DNA of 64,000 nucleotides from Peptoniphilus duerdenii ATCC BAA-1640. GTDB lineage: Bacteria > Bacillota > Clostridia > Tissierellales > Peptoniphilaceae. The notes under the pieces are model-generated. The model was not told the origin of the DNA and searched no databases. It was given only the letters and a program-made list of their open reading frames with translations. Within the stretch, counting starts at the first letter, position 1; each line of letters begins with the position of its first letter. This document shows, one piece after another, positions 55,123 to 64,000 of the stretch. The stretch spans positions 1,631,904 through 1,695,903 of the forward strand of contig NZ_GL397071.1 of the NCBI RefSeq assembly GCF_000146345.1, in the 5' to 3' direction. Made by a program: the position numbers and the translations under genes.

Positions 55123-56440
55123 TATAAACTCCCAATAATTCGTATTCTTGGCTATCTTCTATAAATACTTTGACAAAACTCCCTATCTCAAGCTCTCTAT
55201 CCGATGTGAATATGACTTCTGTGTCAATTTCAGGAGCGTCATACTCTGATCTTCCAATATAAGTTTTATCATCGGCTTTTTCCTCAATTAAAACTTCTAA
55301 AACTTTGCCAACTTTTGAATTCAAAAGCTCTTCAGAAATTCCCATCTGTTCCATCATAATTCTTTCAAACCTATCTTGTTTTATGTCTTCTGAAATCTGT
55401 CCTTCTAGATTAGCAGCCGGAGTTCCTTCTTCTTTTGAATATGTGAATGCTCCAACTCTATCTAATTTTGCAAAATTAATAAATTCCAAAAGCTCCATGA
55501 AATCTTCTTCAGTTTCACCTGGAAAACCAACTATAAATGTGGTTCTTATTACCATATCATCAATTTCTGATCTAAGGGTTTTTATAAGATTTTTGATATC
55601 TTCTTTGTTGGTTCTTCTGTTCATCCTCTTTAAAACATTATCTGAAACATGTTGAAGAGGGATATCTGCATATTTTACAAGCTTTTTATTGTTTTTAAAT
55701 TCATCTATCAATTCTTTTGTGAAATGGTCTGGATAAAGGTACATCACCCTTATCCATTTTAAATCTTCAATCTTTTCCAGTTCATGTAGAAGCTTTGCAA
55801 GTCTATATTCACCGTATAGATCAATTCCATAGTCAGTGGTATTTTGTGCTATTAAAATTACTTCTCTAGTTCCATTTTCTACCAAGTATTTAACTTCACC
55901 TACGATGTTTTCTAGCTTTCTAGATCTATTCTTTCCTTTTAGTTTAGGAATTATACAATAGGTGCAGAAATTGTCGCAGCCTTCAGATATTTTTACATAT
56001 TCTGTGATATTTATATCTTGTTTTGATTTTAAATTTCCTTCTAAATATTCTGAATTTATATCTCCGATAAAAACAGGCTTCTTGCCTTCTAATGAAAGAT
56101 CTATAACTTCATTTATTTTATTTAAATGTCCAGTTCCGATTATCCCATCTATTTCTGGTATCTCTTTCATAAGTTCATTTGAGTACCTCTCGGCAAGACA
56201 CCCGGCAAGGATAAGACTTTTTAATTTTTTATTTTCTTTATAAGAAGCTACTTCTAATGTCATATCTATAGATTCTTCTTTGGCAGACTCTATAAATCCG
56301 CAGGTGTTAACTATGATTACATCTGCATCGTCAACATTGTTTGTTGCTTCTGATTTCTTTTCATCCAAAATGGTGTTCATAAGATCCGTATCAACGTCAT
56401 TCTTTGAACATCCAAGGGTGATAAAGTATACTTTATTCAT
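55106..56440 (-). CDS. rimO: Ribosomal protein S12 methylthiotransferase RimO
   Basis: Radical-SAM enzyme adding a methylthio group to an Asp of ribosomal protein S12. N-terminal UPF0004 domain with cysteines in LGCSKNDVD, NTCGFI and LAGCLAERY for the auxiliary cluster; radical SAM motif CDNFCTYCIIP; C-terminal TRAM domain. 444 aa. Distinguished from MiaB by the LGCSKN start. The stop overlaps pgsA; ftsK ends just upstream. Activity depends on the Fe-S machinery encoded in this window. Confidence 0.93.
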   Translation of the reverse strand: MNKVYFITLGCSKNDVDTDLMNTILDEKKSEATNNVDDADVIIVNTCGFIESAKEESIDMTLEVASYKENKKLKSLILAGCLAERYSNELMKEIPEIDGIIGTGHLNKINEVIDLSLEGKKPVFIGDINSEYLEGNLKSKQDINITEYVKISEGCDNFCTYCIIPKLKGKNRSRKLENIVGEVKYLVENGTREVILIAQNTTDYGIDLYGEYRLAKLLHELEKIEDLKWIRVMYLYPDHFTKELIDEFKNNKKLVKYADIPLQHVSDNVLKRMNRRTNKEDIKNLIKTLRSEIDDMVIRTTFIVGFPGETEEDFMELLEFINFAKLDRVGAFTYSKEEGTPAANLEGQISEDIKQDRFERIMMEQMGISEELLNSKVGKVLEVLIEEKADDKTYIGRSEYDAPEIDTEVIFTSDRELEIGSFVKVFIEDSQEYELLGVYNEHSK

Positions 56441-58826
56441 TTCTTTCTCCCAGATATTTCTCTATTTCCTCAGGTGACATAATAATCGTTCTAGGCTTAG
56501 AGCCTTCATGCGGCCCGATTATTCCAGCCTCTTCCATTTGATCTACAATTCTTGCAGCTCTAGAATATCCTACCTTAAGTTTTCTTTGTAAGAATGATAT
56601 AGAAGCCTGTTCATCCGTTAAAATATATCTTACCGCCTCTTCAAAAAGCGGATCTTTGTCTTTTATTTCTTCTGTCTTTTTCTCAATTTCATCGAGTAAG
56701 TTTTCTTTCTTCTCAGTCATTTGACTAGCGTTATTGCCTTTTACGAAGTCTATTACCCTTTCCACTTCCTCATCAGAAATAAATGCACCCTGAACCCTCT
56801 TTGGTTTCGAATAAAAACCTGGGTAGAACATCATATCTCCCTTTCCTAGAAGTTTTTCTGCTCCACCTATATCAAGTATAGTTCTTGAATCCACAGATGA
56901 CGAAACAGCAAATGCAATTCTTGAAGGAATATTTGCTTTTATGGTTCCTGTAATTACATCAACAGACGGTCTTTGGGTTGCAATTATAAGATATATACCT
57001 GCCGCCCTTGCCATTTGAGCAAGTCTTGCAATATAATCTTCAACTTCTTGTCCAGATACCATCATAAGGTCTGCAAGCTCGTCTACAATTACAACTATTC
57101 TAGGGAATTCTTTTTCGCCTTGACTCTTCATCTTCTTGTTATAACCTTTTATGTCTCTTACAGAATTTTCAGCAAAGGCTTGGTACCTCTTTTCCATTTC
57201 TTGCACAGCCCAATTAAGAGCATATTGCGCCTTCTTAGGATTTGTAACTACTGGTATAAGTAGATGCGGAATGCCATTATAAATTGAAAGCTCAACTACT
57301 TTCGGGTCGATTAGTACAAGCTTTACATCCTCTGGCGAACTCTTATAAATAATTGACGTTATAATCGTATTTATGCATACAGATTTACCAGACCCTGTTG
57401 CACCCGCAATTAATAGGTGAGGCATCTTGTCAATGGTACTAATTATGTTCTTGCCCATTACGTCCTTCCCTAAAGCTAAAGGAAGATGAGAGTTCAATTC
57501 TTTAAATTCATCTGACTCAATTAGTTCTCTAACAGTTACCGCAGCTTTAGTTTTGTTTGGAACTTCGATACCTACTACAGATTTGCCCGGAATTGGTGCT
57601 TCGATTCTAATATCAGAACTTGCAAGTGATAATGCCAAGTTGTCAGAAAGAGAAACAATCTTTGAAAGCCTAACTCCAGGAGATGGCTCAAGTTCATAGG
57701 AAGTTATAACCGGTCCTTTATTTATAGCTACAATTTTTGATTCAATGCCGAAGTTTTCCATAGTTTCTTCTATTATTTTTTTATTTTTTAGAATCTCACT
57801 ATTGTCCCCACGTTCATTTTCTATATTGTCAAGAAGTTCTATTGGAGGAGCAGTATATACATATTCTTCCTCCATGGACTTTTCTATATCCTTGCTTAAC
57901 TCCTCTTCTTCTTTTTCATCTTCAATAATCTCATCATAGGTTTGAAGTTTAGTCTTTTTAGATTTAGTTTCTACTTTTTCTTTAGATTCTTCTACATAAG
58001 ATTCATTCTCTTTAATGCAGTTTTCTTTATTATCCGAACTAATGGCTTCATTTGTATTTTGATCATATACATTTATAAGTAATTCATCATCTGAATCATC
58101 TTCAAAATCATTTTCTATAATTTCTAAAGAAGGTTCGTCTTCATTATCTTTTTCAATTTTTGACTTCTTTTTAGAAATTTTCTTATCCTTAATATCTTTA
58201 TTCTTTTCCTTTTCTTCCTTAGCTAAAGCTCTTTCGTTTTTCATCTCAACGATTTTTTCTTTTAAATTTGCAAAACTTTCTTTTGTATTTTGAGAAAAAT
58301 CAAAGATAAATTCTTTAGCCTTATGAGGATCAAATCTAATTAAGTATAGTATGGTTCCAATAGCAAGAATACTTATAACAATCGATGTGCCAACCACACC
58401 AAGAGCCTTGTAAAGGAAAAAACCTAAAGAAGCACCTATTACTCCTCCACCTTTACCAACTGTTGCATACTCTTTAGAAAAATGAATTCTTTCGATAAGA
58501 GTGTAGTCTCCACTTTTATCCGTGTCTAAAAGAATAATAAGACACACAAATAAAATAAGAGAACACACAAAATGTTTTAAAAAATTTTCTCTAAGAGATT
58601 TAAAACTTAGACTAGTTCCTAGAAACATAAAAATTAGTGGAACTACTAAATTCGCTCTACCCGCTAAATTTGTATTTAATTTATATAAAAAATTGCCGAT
58701 AAATCCCATTTTGTCAGAAAAAATACTCACAAATGACATAAGTCCAATGAATATAAGAACTGCTCCTACAATTTCCGGCCTTATAGTTTTTGGTTTAGAT
58801 TTAGTTTTTGCTCTTCTCTTTTTCAA
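56433..58826 (-). CDS. ftsK: DNA translocase FtsK/SpoIIIE
   Basis: 797 residues. About four N-terminal membrane helices (22-175), a very acidic/basic low-complexity linker (about 190-330), then the alpha-beta motor with Walker A GATGSGKSV near 478 and Walker B VVIVDELADLM, and a C-terminal winged-helix gamma domain (about 730-797; GYSRAARIVDQMEEAGIIGP) that reads chromosome-orienting sequences. Starts at TTG 58826 with GAGGTG upstream and an extended -10 TGTTATAAT just before. First gene of the long ftsK-rimO-pgsA-cinA-recA-sbcD unit. Confidence 0.95.
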   Translation of the reverse strand: MKKRRAKTKSKPKTIRPEIVGAVLIFIGLMSFVSIFSDKMGFIGNFLYKLNTNLAGRANLVVPLIFMFLGTSLSFKSLRENFLKHFVCSLILFVCLIILLDTDKSGDYTLIERIHFSKEYATVGKGGGVIGASLGFFLYKALGVVGTSIVISILAIGTILYLIRFDPHKAKEFIFDFSQNTKESFANLKEKIVEMKNERALAKEEKEKNKDIKDKKISKKKSKIEKDNEDEPSLEIIENDFEDDSDDELLINVYDQNTNEAISSDNKENCIKENESYVEESKEKVETKSKKTKLQTYDEIIEDEKEEEELSKDIEKSMEEEYVYTAPPIELLDNIENERGDNSEILKNKKIIEETMENFGIESKIVAINKGPVITSYELEPSPGVRLSKIVSLSDNLALSLASSDIRIEAPIPGKSVVGIEVPNKTKAAVTVRELIESDEFKELNSHLPLALGKDVMGKNIISTIDKMPHLLIAGATGSGKSVCINTIITSIIYKSSPEDVKLVLIDPKVVELSIYNGIPHLLIPVVTNPKKAQYALNWAVQEMEKRYQAFAENSVRDIKGYNKKMKSQGEKEFPRIVVIVDELADLMMVSGQEVEDYIARLAQMARAAGIYLIIATQRPSVDVITGTIKANIPSRIAFAVSSSVDSRTILDIGGAEKLLGKGDMMFYPGFYSKPKRVQGAFISDEEVERVIDFVKGNNASQMTEKKENLLDEIEKKTEEIKDKDPLFEEAVRYILTDEQASISFLQRKLKVGYSRAARIVDQMEEAGIIGPHEGSKPRTIIMSPEEIEKYLGERNE

Positions 58827-58843
58827 AATTACACCTCAAGTAA

Positions 58844-58852
58844 ATTATAACA
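58844..58852 (-). promoter_or_regulatory. Extended -10 promoter of ftsK operon
   Basis: TGTTATAAT on the minus strand (TATAAT at 58849-58844), 17 bp ahead of the TTG start; no clear -35. The 5' leader would be very short. Confidence 0.5.
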
Positions 58853-59103
58853 TATTTATGGCTTATTTTTCTTATAAATACCTTAGAACAAATCGTCTTT
58901 TTTATTAAGATATGTATATTTAATTCATTATTTTAATTAAGCAAAAAATAAAAAGAGTTTTAAATTACAACTAATTTATATAATATGAAAGTTAAAAAAA
59001 ATATGAATGTTGATTTATTAAAATTAGATGTTGATTTATTAAAATTAGATATTAATTTATTAATAAGTAAATATTTTTAAATATATTATAGTCTAATTAA
59101 ATT
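58853..59103. other. A+T-rich gap between ftsK and CRISPR distal end
   Basis: No gene seen. It is very A+T-rich and holds the tandem repeat at 59009-59050. It lies at the leader-distal end of the array, so it is not the CRISPR leader. Confidence 0.5.
59009..59050. repeat. Two tandem 21-bp A+T-rich repeats
   Basis: The unit starts GTTGATTTATT and ends AATTAGAT, at 59009-59029 and 59030-59050, identical, followed by a partial diverged third copy. Probably simple tandem duplication next to the array. Confidence 0.8.
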
Positions 59104-59131
59104 AAGGTTACATTGTCTATGTAGGAAACTT
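59104..59131. CRISPR. Degenerate terminal CRISPR repeat
   Basis: Exactly 61 bp before the first canonical repeat this 28-bp stretch matches the repeat at 14 of 28 positions, mostly in the right half (TG, TG, AGGAA and final TT align in register). Together with the 33-nt interval 59132-59164 it is the oldest spacer unit. Decay of the last repeat marks the leader-distal end. Confidence 0.75.
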
Positions 59132-59164
59132 GTTCATAATAAAATCCGCAACAGATTATGTCTA

Positions 59165-61450
59165 GGATCACCCCTGCGTGTGCAGGAACATTTTGGTTTA
59201 CTGGACTTAGAGTCCTATTTTCTTGGGATCACCCCTGCGTGTGCAGGAACATTTCATTGACATTCAGTAATTGACCTAAATATTTAGGATCACCCCTGCG
59301 TGTGCAGGAACATTTAATGATATACACACATCTTCCCTATTCGGAGAGGATCACCCCTGCGTGTGCAGGAACATTCGAAGAAGTAATCATGTCCTACTGG
59401 GTAGACGCGGATCACCCCTGCGTGTGCAGGAACATTTCAGAACTTGCTATTCTTAAATCCGATGGTCAGGGATCACCCCTGCGTGTGCAGGAACATTTTA
59501 ACATTCGCCACCTCTATTCTTCTTCGCCAGGGATCACCCCTGCGTGTGCAGGAACATTTCCCATCATACGCAGTACCAGAAGATACGCTAGGGATCACCC
59601 CTGCGTGTGCAGGAACATTTTGGTTTACTGGACTTAGAGTCCTATTTTCTTGGGATCACCCCTGCGTGTGCAGGAACATTTCCATTTCGGTTTCCCAACC
59701 GCAAGCAAATGGAGGATCACCCCTGCGTGTGCAGGAACATTGTACACTTTCTTGATTGACTCATTAAGTCCGTAGGATCACCCCTGCGTGTGCAGGAACA
59801 TTCTAATACGTAGATCGTCTTAAAGTTCGAGTGGTGGATCACCCCTGCGTGTGCAGGAACATTCTTCGACGCTACGGGCAAAATTTGTCCAGGTAGGGAT
59901 CACCCCTGCGTGTGCAGGAACATTGTACACTTTCTTGATTGACTCATTAAGTCCGTAGGATCACCCCTGCGTGTGCAGGAACATTGCTAGTTTCTTGACT
60001 ACGTGTTCTATTGAAGCGGGATCACCCCTGCGTGTGCAGGAACATTTACCCGTTAAATCATATCCTGGTTTAATCGTCAGGATCACCCCTGCGTGTGCAG
60101 GAACATTCTATAGCTGCATAATATCAATGCTTTGAGGGTGGGATCACCCCTGCGTGTGCAGGAACATTCTTCATTTGGTTTACTGGACTTATTTGTCTTT
60201 GGGATCACCCCTGCGTGTGCAGGAACATTCTGCTACTTCAAATGGTTGACACATTTCAGCTAGGATCACCCCTGCGTGTGCAGGAACATTTGGGCTATAA
60301 ATACGAAATCAATGACCCAGACAGGATCACCCCTGCGTGTGCAGGAACATTGGACCGAAAGAGTATCTTTTCAAACAATAGGGAGGATCACCCCTGCGTG
60401 TGCAGGAACATTCTAATTCCAAGCACCAAACCTCTAATCTCTTCAGGATCACCCCTGCGTGTGCAGGAACATTATTTTTTTCACCTCTTCATGATTTCAA
60501 TACCAGGGATCACCCCTGCGTGTGCAGGAACATTTGGGGCTTGTAAGTGTACGTCATGCGACGCATAGGATCACCCCTGCGTGTGCAGGAACATTCATTA
60601 AGTAAAGTAGAAAAAAATGCCAGATTTAGGATCACCCCTGCGTGTGCAGGAACATTTTGACGCTTCGAAATTCGAAAAGCTACCCCCTAGGATCACCCCT
60701 GCGTGTGCAGGAACATTAAAAGCCTTGTAATCTCTCTAGTCCAAAGTGCGGGATCACCCCTGCGTGTGCAGGAACATTTATTCTTGTAGTTGCTGCCTGT
60801 GGCGGTAGTCGGGATCACCCCTGCGTGTGCAGGAACATTTTGGAAATCTTCTTGAATTTTCCGTCATTGTTAGGATCACCCCTGCGTGTGCAGGAACATT
60901 TCTAAAAAGTAGTAGAATCTGTCTTTTCCTTTGGGATCACCCCTGCGTGTGCAGGAACATTTCAATTTCAAACTCTGGGTCATAATCCAGCAAGGGATCA
61001 CCCCTGCGTGTGCAGGAACATTTGACAATGATTGGTTTATAAGAAGTATTGCAAGGGGATCACCCCTGCGTGTGCAGGAACATTTAGTAAATTCTTCATT
61101 TGATTTACTGGACTTGGGGATCACCCCTGCGTGTGCAGGAACATTTGTCCCAAAGTAACCAGGAATAGGCATCAAATAGGATCACCCCTGCGTGTGCAGG
61201 AACATTTCCATATTTCTTTATAAATCTTCTTTAGAATGAGGATCACCCCTGCGTGTGCAGGAACATTTAAATCGTGGTAAATATCCGTATATCTTATCTA
61301 GGATCACCCCTGCGTGTGCAGGAACATTTTGAAATAGTTAGCTATCAGTTCTGCGGTCTTAGGATCACCCCTGCGTGTGCAGGAACATTTCCAGCGTTTA
61401 AAGCTTTATACTGTCCACTTCGGGATCACCCCTGCGTGTGCAGGAACATT
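59165..61450 (-). CRISPR. Type I-E CRISPR array, 38 exact repeats, 37 spacers
   Basis: The 28-bp repeat (plus strand begins GGATCACCCC and ends GGAACATT) recurs at a period of 61 from 59165 to 61423, with one 62-bp step (34-nt spacer before 61057). The stem CCTGC/GCAGG is in the middle. Similarity to the Streptococcus type I-E repeat, whose crRNA strand ends GTGATCC, plus the decayed repeat on the left, indicates transcription on the minus strand with the newest spacers on the right. Spacers 1 and 8 (59193, 59620) are identical, as are spacers 10 and 13 (59742, 59925). Confidence 0.97.
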
Positions 61451-61470
61451 ACTTAAATTTCCTCTAATTT
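61451..61470 (-). promoter_or_regulatory. Very short CRISPR leader position
   Basis: Only 20 bp separate the cas2 stop from the first repeat. The leader required for adaptation and any crRNA promoter must be within this stretch and the 3' end of cas2, or the array is read through from the cas operon. Confidence 0.4.
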
Positions 61471-62361
61471 TCAAGGTTTTCTTTTTGAAAATTCTTGAAA
61501 TTTTTGCACTTTCTCTGAAAGTTCATATATTAATTTTGAATCTTCGAGTGCTCGATGAGGAACTTTTTTATCGATCCCATATTCTTTTAATACTGTTTCT
61601 AGTTTATAATTTTCTAAAAAGCTTTTTTCTCTTTTTACAAAATCCATTAGATCCCATGTTTTGTTTGTCAGTACGTCTAACCCATTTAACTTTAATTTTC
61701 TATTTATAAATTTTATATCAAATTTTATCCCGTAACCTACTAAATCTTCTAATCCTATAAATTCTTTCAGTTCTTTTAAGATTTCTTTTATGTTTTCTCC
61801 AGATTCCAATTCTTTGTCCGTTATTCCTGTTAATTCTATTATATTTTTAGGTAGTTTGGTATCTATTTTAACTATTTTGTGAAATTCTTCCTTTGAATCA
61901 CTTTTGATAGCTCCTATTTCTATTATTTTATTTGTCTTTTCATCTAGTCCATCTGTTTCAATATCTAAAAACACAAAAGTTTTTTCTGAATAATTATTTC
62001 CAATACTTGTATACTTTTTGGATTTATGGTATTTAGATGCGTTGCTATATCCATGAATTTTAGCATCTTCTTCTATTTTTTCTTTTGACTTTATAATTAT
62101 TAATGGTATTCCTTCAAAATCTATTACCTGTCTATCTGTGTTATGGGTTTCAAAGTTATATCCAATTTCATTTCTATTGTAGTAAGATAGAGTTGCCTCT
62201 CCTACTCCAGAGCTCTCTATTACTCTATTCCATAGCTCTTCTCTTACTTTACTGTTGAAATTACCTACATATACTCCTGTTGCTATTTCTTGCATCCATT
62301 TAGTTAAATCTCCTCTTAAGGATTTTGGCGTGTTTTTCAATGTTATTACTGTGAATGGCAT
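61471..62361 (-). CDS. cas2: Cas2e fused to DnaQ-type DEDDh exonuclease
   Basis: Residues 1-95 are a type I-E Cas2 (MPFTVITLKNTPKSLRGDLT; GVYVGNFNSKVREELW). After a linker, residues 127-296 form a DEDDh 3'-5' exonuclease: Asp133 and Glu135 (FLDIETDGL), Asp215 (GIKFDIKF), His269 and Asp274 (HRALEDSKL) are all there. Such fusions occur in some streptococcal I-E systems, where the exonuclease trims prespacers before integration. 296 aa. Starts 2 bp after cas1 ends. Confidence 0.95.
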   Translation of the reverse strand: MPFTVITLKNTPKSLRGDLTKWMQEIATGVYVGNFNSKVREELWNRVIESSGVGEATLSYYNRNEIGYNFETHNTDRQVIDFEGIPLIIIKSKEKIEEDAKIHGYSNASKYHKSKKYTSIGNNYSEKTFVFLDIETDGLDEKTNKIIEIGAIKSDSKEEFHKIVKIDTKLPKNIIELTGITDKELESGENIKEILKELKEFIGLEDLVGYGIKFDIKFINRKLKLNGLDVLTNKTWDLMDFVKREKSFLENYKLETVLKEYGIDKKVPHRALEDSKLIYELSEKVQKFQEFSKRKP

Positions 62362-62363
62362 GT

Positions 62364-63943
<1,580 letters not shown>

Positions 63944-63951
63944 CTTTCCTC

Positions 63952-64000
63952 CTAGAAATTGAAAGCATCATGCTCTTCACTTAATGTAACTACGTATCTT
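63952..64000 (-). CDS. cas5e: Cas5e, last codons only (partial)
   Basis: The minus-strand frame entering from the right edge ends ...RYVVTLSEEHDAFNF and TAG, eight bases upstream of the cas6e start. Position directly before cas6e is that of cas5e in type I-E operons (cas3-cse1-cse2-cas7-cas5-cas6-cas1-cas2). Only 15 codons are visible, so the call rests on gene order. Confidence 0.65.
   Translation of the reverse strand, partial: RYVVTLSEEHDAFNF

Noticed and set aside
59302-61709. Open frames across the CRISPR array on both strands (for example 59302-59637, 60215-60568 and 60876-61175), all with repeated segments such as ITPACAGTF or CSCTRRGD.
   Set aside because: They are translations of the 61-bp repeat-spacer unit. 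They lack ribosome sites and their repetition is explained by the repeats.

Overview
The window is A+T-rich Bacillota (Firmicutes) chromosome. The flavodiiron protein, the rubredoxin-tailed acyl-CoA dehydrogenase and the clostridial Suf order (sufCBDSU) point to a strict anaerobe. A Tissierellia/Peptoniphilaceae-type host is my inference, not something the sequence proves. Nearly every gene is on the minus strand, so reading from right to left follows transcription.

Bases 1-about 12040 are the conjugation half of a Tn916-type integrative conjugative element, visibly less A+T-rich than its flank. On the minus strand it runs orf24, orf23, orf22, orf21 (coupling ATPase), oriT, orf20 (relaxase), orf19, orf18 (ardA), orf17, orf16 (VirB4-like), orf15, orf14 and orf13. 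The leader of a tet(M)-type ribosomal-protection gene follows; its leader peptide is cut by the left edge. The integrase/excisionase end and the resistance gene lie outside the window. The element ends in a T-rich/A-rich junction about 20 bp from the stop codon of a chromosomal membrane-protein gene.

Bases 12061-58826 are housekeeping chromosome: glpK; truA with the ECF energizing module ecfT/ecfA2/ecfA1; pyrE/pyrF; an ABC exporter pair with a degenerate ATPase; alaS; a permease gene; an Fe-S block (sufC-B-D-S-U, Rrf2 regulator, second cysteine desulfurase); a two-component/ABC-exporter module with an 11-bp direct-repeat operator; a thiazole-salvage operon (thiW-thiM-thiE) behind a structured leader that is not a recognisable TPP riboswitch; a DUF5693-csaB-wecG/tagA-tkt cell-wall-polymer operon; a 47-aa membrane protein gene; a flavodiiron protein next to an acyl-CoA dehydrogenase/EtfA/rubredoxin fusion; and an operon ftsK-rimO-pgsA-cinA-recA-sbcD followed by an SbcC/Rad50-like ATPase split over three genes.

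Bases 59104-64000 hold a type I-E CRISPR-Cas locus: 38 exact 28-bp repeats plus one decayed repeat at the leader-distal end, then cas2 (fused to a DnaQ-type exonuclease), cas1, cas6e and the last codons of cas5e. The remaining effector genes lie beyond the right edge. Three different spacers recognise overlapping versions of one conserved coding sequence, and only about 20 bp separates cas2 from the first repeat.

Most exciting leads: the acyl-CoA dehydrogenase/EtfA/rubredoxin-flavodiiron pair as a possible O2- or NO-scavenging chain, the tripartite Rad50-like complex divided next to its zinc hook, the orphan leader of the thiazole operon, and the convergent CRISPR spacers.
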